A stretch of 64,000 nt of DNA from Bradyrhizobium nitroreducens (lineage in GTDB: Bacteria > Pseudomonadota > Alphaproteobacteria > Rhizobiales > Xanthobacteraceae): assembly GCF_002776695.1 (NCBI RefSeq), contig NZ_LFJC01000003.1:2725666-2789665 (forward strand), read 5' to 3'. Positions 48,708 through 57,729 of this stretch are shown one piece after another. The notes under the pieces were generated by a model. It did no database searches, was not told the DNA's origin, and saw only the letters and a list, made by a program, of their open reading frames with translations. The translations under genes and the position numbers were made by a program. Position 1 is the first letter of the stretch. The number at the start of each line of letters is the position of its first letter.

Positions 48708-49937
48708 ATGAAACAAGCTGATTCCTCGGCCCATCACACGCGGCGCACATTGCTGAAGTCCGTGCTCGGCGCGGCCGCTGTCCTCGCCTCACCGGCACGC
48801 GTCCTCGCCGCGCCTCCAGGCTTCGATGAATGGCGCGAGGCCTTTCGCGCACGGGCGATGGCCAAGGGAATTTCTGCCGCAACCTGGCAACGCGCGATGG
48901 CGCGGGTCGAGCCCGACATGAGCGTGTTCAAGCAGATGCGCAGCCAGCCCGAATTCCACGAGCAGGTCTGGCAATACATCAATCGCCGCGTTTCCGACTG
49001 GCGCATCATCAACGGCAAGATTGCCCTGAAGAACAACGAGGCGCTGCTCGCACGCATCGAGCGCGATTTCGGCGTCGAGCGCGGCACGCTGTTGGCGTTG
49101 TGGGGCGTCGAATCCGCCTATGGCGATCCCCTGGTGCAACAGAACCACATGACGCCGGTGTTTCCCTCGCTCGCCGCGCTCGCCTGGAACGAGCCGCGCC
49201 GGAAGGCCTATTGGGAAACCGAGCTGATCAACGCGCTGCGCATCGTCGACAAGGGCTGGAGCACGCCGGAGCAGATGCAGGGATCCTGGGCCGGCGCCAT
49301 GGGCCATTCGCAATGGATGCCGGAAGTCTGGCTCAATGTCGGCATCGACTATGACGGCGACGGCAAGGTGTCGCCATTCGGCAAGCCCGACGACGCGCTG
49401 GGATCGACGGCCAAATATCTCGTCAATCGCGGCAAATGGCGTCGCGGCGAGCACTGGGGCTACGAGGTGCGCGCGGCCGGCAATATGAGCGGCAGCCGGA
49501 CCTATGCGGCCTGGCAGGCGGCCGGCGTCACCCGCGCCGACGGCCAGCCCTTTCCGCAACCGAATGCATCCGCGCAGATGTGGACGCCGGTCGCGGGCGG
49601 ACCGACGTTTCTGCTGGGACCGAACTTCTACTCGGTGAAGAGCTACAATCCTTCCATGAACTATGCGCTGGCGATCTGCCATCTCGGCGACCGCTGCCTC
49701 GGAGCGCCGCCTTTCATCCAGCCCTTCCCGGGCTCCGAGCGCGCACTGACGCTGGCGGAGGTGCAGGAGATGCAGACACGCCTGACCAAGGCCGGCTTCG
49801 ATACCGGCGGCACCGATGGCCGCGTCGGCAACGACACCATGAAGGCCGTCAAGGATTTCCAGCAGCGCGCAGGCATCACACCGGCGGACGGTTATGGCGG
49901 ACTGAAGGTGCTGGCGAAGCTGCGGCAGGGATCGTAG
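48708..49937 (+). CDS. Lytic murein transglycosylase (MltB type) with peptidoglycan-binding domain
   Basis: A 409-residue exported enzyme that cleaves glycan strands to 1,6-anhydromuramic ends. A Tat/Sec-like signal (RRTLLKSVLGAAAVLA) precedes the SLT_2 domain (about 45-330). The catalytic Glu is in LLALWGVESAYGDP, and the AGAMGHSQWMPEVW stretch is typical. The C-terminal part (about 340-405) is a PG_binding_1 domain (LTKAGFDTGGTDGRVGNDTMKAVKDFQ). It is monocistronic, with a possible stress promoter upstream. Confidence 0.92.
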   Translation: MKQADSSAHHTRRTLLKSVLGAAAVLASPARVLAAPPGFDEWREAFRARAMAKGISAATWQRAMARVEPDMSVFKQMRSQPEFHEQVWQYINRRVSDWRIINGKIALKNNEALLARIERDFGVERGTLLALWGVESAYGDPLVQQNHMTPVFPSLAALAWNEPRRKAYWETELINALRIVDKGWSTPEQMQGSWAGAMGHSQWMPEVWLNVGIDYDGDGKVSPFGKPDDALGSTAKYLVNRGKWRRGEHWGYEVRAAGNMSGSRTYAAWQAAGVTRADGQPFPQPNASAQMWTPVAGGPTFLLGPNFYSVKSYNPSMNYALAICHLGDRCLGAPPFIQPFPGSERALTLAEVQEMQTRLTKAGFDTGGTDGRVGNDTMKAVKDFQQRAGITPADGYGGLKVLAKLRQGS

Positions 49938-49946
49938 GCCGCGGCC

Positions 49947-50050
49947 GTCATTCCGGGGCCCGCGTAGCGAGAACCTGGAATCCATTGGGCAGCAAGCGAC
50001 GCGGAAAAATGGATTCCGGGCTCGCGCCAAGTGGCGCGCCCCGGAATGAC
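49947..50050. repeat. 104-bp inverted repeat element
   Basis: The outer arms GTCATTCCGGGGC and GCCCCGGAATGAC match perfectly, and inner arms GGAATCCAT / ATGGATTCC add a second stem. It lies between convergent genes and could also terminate both. The GTCATTCCGGGG ends are typical of dispersed rhizobial intergenic elements. Confidence 0.8.
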
Positions 50051-50057
50051 ACCGTGG

Positions 50058-50867
50058 TCAATGCCGGTACTGCGGCTCCTCGGCATCCAGCTGCCGACGG
50101 ATCGCGGCGAGATGCAGCCGCGCGGATTCGGAATCGCCCTCGCGCATTTGCCGGTAGGTTTCGGCCGCGACAGCAGGATCGACCGGCAGGACTTTCCGCC
50201 CCGTCGACATCGCCAGCACCTGCACCTCGGCGGCGCGCTCGAGATAATAGAGATCGTCCCAGGCTTCCGCGATGGTCGGGGCCAGCACCATCACGCCGTG
50301 ATGCTTCATGAAGATGATGTCGGCATTGCCGACGGCGGATGCGATGCGCGCGCCTTCCTGGTTGTCGAGCGCGAGGCCGTTGTAGTCGCGGTCGACCGCC
50401 GTGCGGCCGTAGAATTTCAGCGCGGTCTGGCCGGCCCAGATCAAGGGCTCGCCTTCGGTCATCGACAGCGCCGTGGCATAGGGCATGTGCGTGTGGAACG
50501 CGACCTTGGCGCGCGGCAGCAACCTGTGCATCTCGGCGTGGATGTAGAACGCGGTCGCCTCCGGCACGCCCTCGCCGTCGAGCACATTGCCGTGGAAATC
50601 GCAGATCAAGAGCTTCGAGGCCGTGAGCTCGCGGAAGGCGTAGCCATAGGGGTTGACGAGAAACAGATCGTCATGGCCGGGCACGACGGCCGAGAAATGG
50701 TTGCAGATGCCTTCCTCGAACCCGTTGCGCGCGGCCATGCGGAAGCAGGCGGCCAAATCCTCCCGCGCGGTGCGGATCGCATCACTGGCGAGGTCCGGGC
50801 GGTTCGAGCGGAATGGCGCTGACGCGGGTGAGGAAGCGTGAAGGCTGTGCGCCATGGCGAAGGACAC
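50058..50867 (-). CDS. Class II aldolase/adducin family protein
   Basis: A 269-residue metal-dependent enzyme of the fuculose-1-phosphate aldolase/adducin fold. Zinc ligands are expected in HTHMPYATAL and in KHHGVMV; the phosphate- or substrate-binding NHFSAVVPG segment is also present. Many rhizobial members lack a defined substrate. The neighbour is an SDR dehydrogenase on the same strand, 86 bp upstream, and the two may act on the same sugar-like compound. Confidence 0.88.
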   Translation of the reverse strand: MSFAMAHSLHASSPASAPFRSNRPDLASDAIRTAREDLAACFRMAARNGFEEGICNHFSAVVPGHDDLFLVNPYGYAFRELTASKLLICDFHGNVLDGEGVPEATAFYIHAEMHRLLPRAKVAFHTHMPYATALSMTEGEPLIWAGQTALKFYGRTAVDRDYNGLALDNQEGARIASAVGNADIIFMKHHGVMVLAPTIAEAWDDLYYLERAAEVQVLAMSTGRKVLPVDPAVAAETYRQMREGDSESARLHLAAIRRQLDAEEPQYRH

Positions 50868-50953
50868 CTCTGTCGGTCGGAAAGCTCCCCCGCGTTCTAC
50901 AGGGCCGACGCCTGCGCGTCAGCCCCCGCGCCTGCCACCCTGCCCTGCGCGGC

Positions 50954-51763
50954 TCAGGCCCGCCTTGGCACGCCGCCGGCATTCATGCCGCCGTCGATGA
51001 CGAGCTCGCTGCCGGTGACGTAGCGCGAGGCATCGGAGGCCAGATACAGCACGCCGCTGGCGATCTCCGCGGCCTGCCCGGCGCGGCCGAGCGGGGTTAC
51101 GAGCTTTGCCCGCTCCTCCGGATCGATCGGCGCGTTCTGGCCGGCGCCGGTCGCCCCGGTCGGGATCTTGCCCCAGATCGGCGTGTCGATGATCCCGGGA
51201 TGAACCGAGTTGACGCGGATGCCGTCGCCTGCCGCCGCGCACTCCATCGCGATCGATTTGGCAAACAGCCGCACGCCGCCCTTGGTCAACGAATAGGCCG
51301 AGAGGCCCGGCGAACCGCGCAGGCCTGCGAGCGAGGACATCATGACGATCGAGCCGCCGCCGGTCTTGCGCATCAGGGGCAGGCAGTGCTTGACCGAAAG
51401 AAACACACCATCGAGATTGATCGCATTCTGCTTGCGCCAGTCGGCGAGCGTCATGTCGACGATCGAGGGCACGGCAATGCCGATGCCGGCATTGGCGACG
51501 AGAATGTCGAGCCGGCCATAGCGCTTGGCGATCTCGGCGACCATCTCGATCCACCGCTCCTCGCTGGTGACGTCCTGCTCGAGAAAGATCGCCTTGTTGC
51601 CGGCTTTCGTCACGCGCGTGGCGAGCTCGGGCCCGCGCAGCTCGTCGATGTCGGTGATGACAACAGTCGCGCCCTCGCGCGCGAACAGCTCGACGATGGC
51701 CTCGCCAATACCGGAAGCCCCGCCCGTGACCAGCGCGACCTTGCCCTCAACCTGCCCTGCCAT
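50954..51763 (-). CDS. SDR family NAD(P)-dependent oxidoreductase
   Basis: A 269-residue classical short-chain dehydrogenase. Cofactor motif TGGASGIG (about residues 13-20), NAG (VANAG near 90), catalytic Ser in VMMSSL and YSLTK (YxxxK) are intact. Asp at VVITDIDE after beta-2 suggests NAD over NADP. The C-terminal tail (YVTGSELVIDGGMNAGG) is standard. Substrate not known; probably paired with the aldolase gene downstream. Confidence 0.92.
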   Translation of the reverse strand: MAGQVEGKVALVTGGASGIGEAIVELFAREGATVVITDIDELRGPELATRVTKAGNKAIFLEQDVTSEERWIEMVAEIAKRYGRLDILVANAGIGIAVPSIVDMTLADWRKQNAINLDGVFLSVKHCLPLMRKTGGGSIVMMSSLAGLRGSPGLSAYSLTKGGVRLFAKSIAMECAAAGDGIRVNSVHPGIIDTPIWGKIPTGATGAGQNAPIDPEERAKLVTPLGRAGQAAEIASGVLYLASDASRYVTGSELVIDGGMNAGGVPRRA

Positions 51764-51854
51764 GTTGACTCCCTTTTTTGTTGTTTGCGCGATCTATTGT
51801 CGAGGCATGATCTCCGCGCAAACGCGTACCGCGTTTGTCGCGAGGGATCTTGCG

Positions 51855-53696
51855 TTATCTAATCACGGATGGCCCCTGGTCCGGCAGCGCGACGTCGATG
51901 ACGCGGAATTGCACGCGCTCTGCGCCTTGATAGCGATCGACCGAGAGCGAGCCCGCGACGTGCAGCTGCTGGCCGCGATTGGCGAGCAGCGCATTGCCGA
52001 GCTTCTGGCCGATCGAGCGGAATGCGATGCCGTTGACGATCGCGCCGTCGCCCGACTTGAAGCGCAGACGCAGATGCGCCTGCCCGACCTCGTCGGCAAA
52101 AACGAGCTGATGCGCCGGCAGCGCCAGCACCGGCTCCGGATTGCCGCTGCCGAAGGGACCTGCGCGATTGAGCGTCGCCGCAAGCTCGGTCGTCACCGCG
52201 CGCGCGGAGACCGCGCCGTCGATGAAGAGCTCGTTGACGTGCCGCGCCTCGGCGACGTCCTGCGCCAGCGCGCTCTCGAGATAGGCGCGGAATTCGGCGA
52301 GTTTTTCTTTGCGCAGCGTCACGCCCGCGGCCATCGCGTGTCCGCCGCCCTTGAGCAAAATGCCGTCGGCGACCGCCTGCCGCACCGCCTTGCCGAGATC
52401 GACGCCGGCGATCGAGCGCCCCGAGCCGGTGCCGATGCCGCCGGGCTCGAGCGCAATGGCGAAAGCGGGCCGCGAGAACTTCTCCTTGAGGCGCGAGGCC
52501 ACGAGGCCGACGACGCCGGGGTGCCAGCCTTCGGACGCCGTGACAATGACGCCGAGCTTGTCCTCCAGCCCGATCGAGGCCAGCGCCTCGGCCTCGGCCT
52601 GCGCCTCGGCGGCCTGCTCGATGACGCGGCGCTCGCTGTTGAGGCGGTCGAGCTCGGCGGCAATCCGGGCGGCCTCGACACTGTCGCCTTCCAGCAAGAG
52701 CCGCACGCCGAGATCGGCGCGGCCGATGCGGCCGCCGGCATTGATGCGAGGCCCCAGCATGAATCCGAGATGCCAGGCCTCCGGCGGCCCGTTGAGCCGC
52801 GCCACATCCATCAGCGCGGTATGGCCGACATGGTCGCGCCGCCGCATCGCGATCAGGCCCTTGGCGACGAAGGCGCGGTTGAGGCCGATCAGGGGCGCCA
52901 CATCGGCAACCGTGCCGAGCGCGACGTGATGCAGCATGCCGAGCAGATCCGGCTCGGGCATCTCCGCGCTCCAGAAGCCGCGCTGCCGCAGCTCGCGGTT
53001 GACCGCGACCAGCGTCACCAGCACGAGGCCGACAGCGGCGAGATGACCGAGGCCGGAGAGATCGTCGAGCCGGTTCGGATTGACCAGCGCGTCCACCTCC
53101 GGCAGCTCCGTGCCGGCCTGGTGATGGTCGATCACAACGACGGACATGCCGAGGCGCTTGGCCTCGGCGAGCGGCTCGATGCTGGTGGTACCGCAGTCCA
53201 CCGTGACAAGCAGCGTGGCGCCCTTTGCGGCCAGCCCGCGAACCGCTTCGACATTGGGCCCGTAGCCTTCGAAGATGCGGTCGGGAATGTGGATCAGCGG
53301 ATCGAGCCCGCAATGGCGCAGGTGCCAGGCGAGCAGCGCGGCCGAGGTGGCGCCATCGACGTCATAGTCGCCGAAGATCGCGACCTTTTCGCCCTTCACG
53401 GCGGCATCCGCGATCCGCTTCGACGCGGCCTCCATCTCCGTCACGGTGAACGGGTCCGGCATGAGCTTGCGGATGGTCGGATCGAGAAAGTCGGGCACCG
53501 CGTCGATGTCGACACCGCGGCCCGCCAGCACCCGCGCCAGCAGTTCCGGCAGCTGGTGCCGCTGCACGATGGCAAGCGCCTGGGCCGCCCCGCGGGCGTC
53601 CAGCCGGTCGCGCCAGAGCTTGTCGGTCAGCGAGCGCGCGACACCGAGAAACGCCTGGGGCGCTTCGACGGGCAAGGCGGTTGCAGGCGGCGTCAT
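51855..53696 (-). CDS. recJ: Single-stranded-DNA-specific exonuclease RecJ
   Basis: A 613-residue 5'-3' exonuclease for recombination and mismatch repair. The DHH phosphoesterase motifs are FGDYDVDGATSAALL, VTVDCGTTS and VVIDHHQ; the DHHA1 motif is seen in KGGGHAMAAGVTL, and an OB-like region lies at the C-terminus. All catalytic Asp/His are present. The ATG at 53694-53696 begins the usual N-terminus; an upstream start at 53804 has no support. The length matches the family. Confidence 0.95.
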   Translation of the reverse strand: MTPPATALPVEAPQAFLGVARSLTDKLWRDRLDARGAAQALAIVQRHQLPELLARVLAGRGVDIDAVPDFLDPTIRKLMPDPFTVTEMEAASKRIADAAVKGEKVAIFGDYDVDGATSAALLAWHLRHCGLDPLIHIPDRIFEGYGPNVEAVRGLAAKGATLLVTVDCGTTSIEPLAEAKRLGMSVVVIDHHQAGTELPEVDALVNPNRLDDLSGLGHLAAVGLVLVTLVAVNRELRQRGFWSAEMPEPDLLGMLHHVALGTVADVAPLIGLNRAFVAKGLIAMRRRDHVGHTALMDVARLNGPPEAWHLGFMLGPRINAGGRIGRADLGVRLLLEGDSVEAARIAAELDRLNSERRVIEQAAEAQAEAEALASIGLEDKLGVIVTASEGWHPGVVGLVASRLKEKFSRPAFAIALEPGGIGTGSGRSIAGVDLGKAVRQAVADGILLKGGGHAMAAGVTLRKEKLAEFRAYLESALAQDVAEARHVNELFIDGAVSARAVTTELAATLNRAGPFGSGNPEPVLALPAHQLVFADEVGQAHLRLRFKSGDGAIVNGIAFRSIGQKLGNALLANRGQQLHVAGSLSVDRYQGAERVQFRVIDVALPDQGPSVIR

Positions 53697-53975
53697 GGGT
53701 TGCAGTTGGTTTGAGGAACCCGCAATCGACGGTATCGCGTCGGTCCGGCTTGCAGGACGATTGACCCGGAATCCCCAGGGATTTGCAATCTCCGCGCCGC
53801 ACAAAGCGGTGGATTGCTGATTTGCGGCGCCGCCTGACTATCATTTAGGCATTCCACAGAACAGCAAATTAAGCAGGCGTTAGGTGGAATCCTCGAAAAA
53901 GAATCGTATTCGATCTGTAATTTCTGGTTCCGGGTTCATTGCAGATCAGACCTCATTGCCAAAGGGAAATCCCCG

Positions 53976-55052
53976 ATGTCTGCTGCGCTGGGTCTGAAGG
54001 CCAAGCCGATCGCCACCGAACCCGCTGACGACGATTCCGACATTTCCGCGCTGATCAATCGCCTCACCGCGGAGGTCAACCAGATCGCGGTCGACAAGAC
54101 CAAGTCGATCCAGCAGATCACCAACCAGATGAAGATGCTGGCGCTGAACGCGCTGATCGAGAGCTCGCGCGCCGGCGCGCAAGGTGCGGGCTTTGCGGTG
54201 GTAGCCCAGGAGGTGCGCGGCGTCGGCCAGCAGGTCGAGACCATCGCACGCGAGCTCGAGACCCAGTTGACCAAGCGCACCGGCGACCTCGTCTCCTCGA
54301 TCGAGCGCATGAGCCAGCGTTCGCGCGGCGAGCGCATGATGGACCTGTCGCTGAACGCGGTCGAGCTGATCGACCGCAACCTCTATGAGCGCACCTGCGA
54401 CGTGCGCTGGTGGGCGACCGATTCCGCCGTGGTCGAATGCGCGGCCTCGCCGGCGCCGGCCGCGGTGACCTATGCGTCGCAGCGCCTCGGCGTGATCCTC
54501 GGCGCCTACACGGTCTACCTCGACCTCTGGCTCTGCGACCTCGACGGCAACGTCATCGCCAACGGCCGCGCCGACCGCTTCCGCGTCGTCGGCCAGAACG
54601 TCGCCCACACCAAATGGTTCCGCGAGGCGAAGGGCTTGCGCTCCGGCGACGACTACGTCGCCGGCGACGTGGAGAACCAGCCGCTGCTCGGCAACGCGCA
54701 GGTCGCGACCTATTGCGCCAGCGTCCGCGCCGGCGGCCAGGCGAGCGGTGCCCCGATCGGCGTGCTCGCCATCCATTTCGACTGGGAACCGCAGGCCCGC
54801 GCCATCGTCCAGGGCGTGCGCGTCGGCGACAGCGACAAGGCCCGCGTGCTGCTGGTGGATTCGAATCTGCGCGTCATCGCGGCGTCCGACGGCCAGGGCA
54901 TCCTCAGCGAGCGCATCTCGATCTCGCTGAACGGCCAGCGCTCCGGCTTCTATCACGACCGCACGGGCGCGCTGGTCGCCTTCCACGCGACGCCGGGTTA
55001 CGAGACCTATCGGGGCCTGGGCTGGTACGGCGTGATCATCTGCGGGGCGTGA
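53976..55052 (+). CDS. Soluble chemoreceptor-like protein with inverted domain order
   Basis: A 358-residue protein without a signal peptide or membrane helix. Residues about 25-110 resemble the signalling hairpin tip of methyl-accepting proteins (ITNQMKMLALNALIESSRAGAQGAGFAVVAQEVRGV), but at the N-terminus and very short. Residues about 140-358 look like a Cache/PDC-type sensor (YLDLWLCDLDGNVIANGRAD, GVLAIHFDWEPQA, VLLVDSNLRVIAA). In most receptors the sensor comes first. It may feed a CheA or another kinase from the cytosol. Confidence 0.75.
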   Translation: MSAALGLKAKPIATEPADDDSDISALINRLTAEVNQIAVDKTKSIQQITNQMKMLALNALIESSRAGAQGAGFAVVAQEVRGVGQQVETIARELETQLTKRTGDLVSSIERMSQRSRGERMMDLSLNAVELIDRNLYERTCDVRWWATDSAVVECAASPAPAAVTYASQRLGVILGAYTVYLDLWLCDLDGNVIANGRADRFRVVGQNVAHTKWFREAKGLRSGDDYVAGDVENQPLLGNAQVATYCASVRAGGQASGAPIGVLAIHFDWEPQARAIVQGVRVGDSDKARVLLVDSNLRVIAASDGQGILSERISISLNGQRSGFYHDRTGALVAFHATPGYETYRGLGWYGVIICGA

Positions 55053-55230
55053 AGCGGCAGGCTAGCAAAAAATGCGAAAACAACCCCATGCACAGTAGCC
55101 AGAGGGTTGTTTTCATTGATCTTTTCAGCTGAAATTTCCGCCTGATTTTCCGAAGATTTTGACACGACGGGCAAAACACTGGCAATCTGCGATCATCGCG
55201 GAGTGTGTTGCGGCACGAGGGGATGCCCCT
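55053..55230. other. Gap without a supported gene
   Basis: Downstream flank of the receptor gene. ACAACCC (55079-55085) and AGGGTTGT (55101-55108) form a small hairpin followed by TTTTCATTGATCTTTTC, a possible weak terminator. A dispersed repeat follows at 55231, and no coding region appears until 55517. Confidence 0.4.
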
Positions 55231-55333
55231 AGAGCATTTCCGGTTCTGATTGAATCAGAACCGAAGCTCTAGCTTCTTGTTTTGACGCGTTTTCTTCACG
55301 CGAACCGGTGTCCGCTTCGCTCGAAAACGCTCT
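55231..55333. repeat. Dispersed ~103-bp repeat, copy 2 (inverted)
   Basis: The copy runs from AGAGCATTTCCGGTTCTG to CTTCGCTCGAAAACGCTCT and is the reverse complement of the copy at 10837-10938 with few differences. It lies upstream of the NmrA-like gene. Confidence 0.85.
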
Positions 55334-55516
55334 GGCGGCTTTGTGAAATCACACCCCGCCTTCTGAAGCATTTTCCGGCAAGCCGCGCCCGTTACGGGCA
55401 AGAGCCCGGCGCCCTTGTTCGAATAGAGTCGCTTCGCATCACGTTCATCGACGTGAGCGCGCGAATTCGCACTGGCATTGGCCATCTCGCGCTCGTCACA
55501 TGCCAAGGAGACAGCC

Positions 55517-56260
55517 ATGAAGATCGTCGTGATCGGCGGAACCGGATTGATCGGGTCCAAGCTCGTGGCGCGGCTCAGGCAGCAAGCCCACGAGGCCGTA
55601 GCCGCCTCACCGAAGTCAGGCGTGAATGCCGTGACAGGGGAAGGCCTCGCTGCGGCGCTGGCGGGCGCGGATGTTGTCGTCGATGTCGCCAACGCGCCGT
55701 CCTGGGAGCCGGACGCCGTGCTCGAGTTCTTCCAGCGTTCGAGCAAGAATCTGGTCACTGCAGAAGCTGCGGCGGCCGTAAAGCATCACGTGGCCCTGTC
55801 GATTGTCGGAACCGAACGGTCGCCCGACAACGCCTATTTCCGTGCCAAGCTCGCCCAGGAGACAATCATCAAGGCTGCCACAGTCCCCTACTCGATCGTG
55901 CGCGCCACCCAGTTCTTCGAATTCCTCGGCGCCATCGCCGAAATGGGCGCGACTGACGGCAAGATCGTCGTTCCCTCGGCAATGTTTCAACCGATCGCGG
56001 CCGACGACGTCGCCGCCCGCCTCGCCGAGGTCGCAACAGCCAGGCCGCTCAACGGCACGATCGACATCGCAGGTCCTGAGAAGGCTCCCTTCAATGAATT
56101 CATCGCACGCCGCCTGAAGGCGTCCGGCGACACCCGACCCGTGGTTGGAGACCCGAAGGCGCCGTACTACGGCGGTCTCATTGACGACAAATCGCTGAAC
56201 CCGCTCGGCGAGGCACGGCTCGGAACAACCCCGCTCGCAACATGGCTCGCGCGCCTCTGA
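55517..56260 (+). CDS. NmrA-like NAD(P)-binding protein (atypical SDR)
   Basis: A 247-residue protein. The Rossmann motif GGTGLIG lies at residues 7-13, and TQFFEFLG and the C-terminal part are typical of NmrA/HSCARG-like atypical SDRs. The classical YxxxK is not obvious (NAYFRAKLAQE may supply Tyr and Lys). It may be a redox sensor or oxidoreductase. AAGGAG precedes the ATG at 55517. A secreted cupin gene follows 38 bp later, probably co-transcribed. Confidence 0.85.
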   Translation: MKIVVIGGTGLIGSKLVARLRQQAHEAVAASPKSGVNAVTGEGLAAALAGADVVVDVANAPSWEPDAVLEFFQRSSKNLVTAEAAAAVKHHVALSIVGTERSPDNAYFRAKLAQETIIKAATVPYSIVRATQFFEFLGAIAEMGATDGKIVVPSAMFQPIAADDVAARLAEVATARPLNGTIDIAGPEKAPFNEFIARRLKASGDTRPVVGDPKAPYYGGLIDDKSLNPLGEARLGTTPLATWLARL

Positions 56261-56298
56261 GACTGATGATCACAAGACACCGCAGAAAAGGAGCTCCC

Positions 56299-56715
56299 AT
56301 GCGCAGATTGCTGACCGCGATAGCGATTTATGCCGCCTCATTGCTGACGGCCCACGCAGCCGAGCCGGCGGCGCCATTGGCAAAAGTCACGGTCGTGTTC
56401 GACCAGCCACTGCCCAACGTTCCCGGCAAGAGCATGAAGGGCGTGCTGGTCGAGTACGGCCCCGGAGGCTCGTCGCCGGCCCACATCCACGCGCCCTCCG
56501 CTTTCATCTACGCCACGGTGCTGGAAGGCGCGATCCGCAGTCAGGTCAATGACGGCCCCGCTAAGGTCTTTCACAAGGGAGAGAATTTCTCCGAACATCC
56601 CGGTGACCGCCATGCCGTCAGCGCCAATGCCAGCGATACCGAGCCTGCGAAGCTGCTTGCCGTCTTCGTGGTCGACACGACGGACAAGGAGCTGACGACG
56701 CCGATCGCGAAGTAG
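56299..56715 (+). CDS. Secreted cupin-domain protein (copy 2)
   Basis: A 138-residue protein with a signal peptide (cleavage after AHA, about residue 20) and a cupin barrel. GGSSPAHIHAPSAFIYATVLEG corresponds to cupin motif 1 and HPGDRHAVSAN to motif 2. It is a clear paralogue of 46428-46931 (both have the VSANAS.TEPA.L.AVFV stretch). A single metal ion is expected; the function is unknown. AAAGGAG lies upstream of the ATG. Confidence 0.82.
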   Translation: MRRLLTAIAIYAASLLTAHAAEPAAPLAKVTVVFDQPLPNVPGKSMKGVLVEYGPGGSSPAHIHAPSAFIYATVLEGAIRSQVNDGPAKVFHKGENFSEHPGDRHAVSANASDTEPAKLLAVFVVDTTDKELTTPIAK

Positions 56716-56718
56716 CGT

Positions 56719-57729
56719 TCACCCAAGCCGCCTTCCGGCGGCGGCCATCTCCGCCGCCAGCAATACCGCCGCACGGCTGGCGCCGATCGAGGCGATGCCT
56801 TGGCCTGCGATGTCGTAGGCGGTGCCGTGCGCGGGCGTGCAGATCGGGAACGGAAAGCCGCCGAGCAACGTCACGCCGCGATCGAAGCCCATCAGCTTCA
56901 TCGCGATCTGACCCTGGTCGTGATACATCGTCAGCACCGCATCGAAGGCGCCGCTCTTTGCGCGCAGAAACACGGTATCGGCGGGGAACGGTCCCTCCGC
57001 GGCGATGCCCTCGCGCTGACCGGCCGCGACCACGGGCGCGATGACGTCGATCTCCTCGCGACCGAAATTGCCGCCGTCTCCGGCATGCGGATTGAGACCG
57101 GCAACTGCAATGCGCGGCCGCGCGAAGCCGGCCTTGCGCATGCAGACGTCGGTCAGCTCGAGCGCGCGATGGATGCGGTCGCTGGACAGTCGTTCGGCGA
57201 CGTCCTTGAGCGGGATATGCGAAGTGACGCGTGCGTTCCAGAGCCGGTCCAGCACGTTGAATTCGCTCGCCGGGGTCTTGAGGCCGACCACCTCCGCGGA
57301 GAATGCGATCTCGTCGTCGTACTCGGCGCGGGCGAGCCGCATGGCCTGCTTGTTGAAGGGGGTGAAGCACACCGCATCGGCACGTCCGTCGCGACCAAGC
57401 TCGAGCGCGTGCCTGTAATTGGCCAGGGCGAACTTCCCGCCGGCAAGGGTGGCGGTCTTCGGCTCGACGTCTCTGGGATCGAGGTGGCGGAGATCGACAA
57501 ACAACGCATCGCCCTGCGCCGCGCGATGGTCGGTCCCCTGCTCCACCATGGTCAGCTCCGGCTTGACGCCGACAATGCGCGCGCCCTCTTCGAAGACGCG
57601 GCGGTCACCGATGACGACGAGCCGGCAGCTCGCACGGATATCTTGCTGCACCGTGAGCTTCGCCGTCAGCTCCGGGCTGATGCCGGCGGGATCTCCCATT
57701 GCCAACGCAATGAGCGGCTTTGCGGTCAT
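56719..57729 (-). CDS. pdxA: PdxA family 4-hydroxythreonine-4-phosphate dehydrogenase-like protein
   Basis: A 336-residue NAD- and metal-dependent dehydrogenase of the PdxA fold. ALAMGDPAGISPEL opens the protein, metal-binding His residues sit in TSHIPLKDV, GLNPHAGDGGNFG and MYHDQGQIAMKL, and the end carries GTAYDIAGQGIAS. Because it is the last gene of a TctABC/CoA-transferase operon, a PdxA2-type catabolic role on a hydroxy acid is more likely than vitamin B6 synthesis. Its ATG overlaps the tctA stop (ATATGA). The much longer open frame upstream runs through tctA in another frame and is not real. Confidence 0.9.
   Translation of the reverse strand: MTAKPLIALAMGDPAGISPELTAKLTVQQDIRASCRLVVIGDRRVFEEGARIVGVKPELTMVEQGTDHRAAQGDALFVDLRHLDPRDVEPKTATLAGGKFALANYRHALELGRDGRADAVCFTPFNKQAMRLARAEYDDEIAFSAEVVGLKTPASEFNVLDRLWNARVTSHIPLKDVAERLSSDRIHRALELTDVCMRKAGFARPRIAVAGLNPHAGDGGNFGREEIDVIAPVVAAGQREGIAAEGPFPADTVFLRAKSGAFDAVLTMYHDQGQIAMKLMGFDRGVTLLGGFPFPICTPAHGTAYDIAGQGIASIGASRAAVLLAAEMAAAGRRLG

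Noticed and set aside
51525..53714. 729-residue plus-strand frame over recJ
   Set aside because: Antisense to recJ, which has all DHH motifs.
55053..55230. Possible attachment site or phage remnant after the receptor gene
   Set aside because: No integrase, tRNA or direct repeats were seen; only a small hairpin and the dispersed repeat follow.
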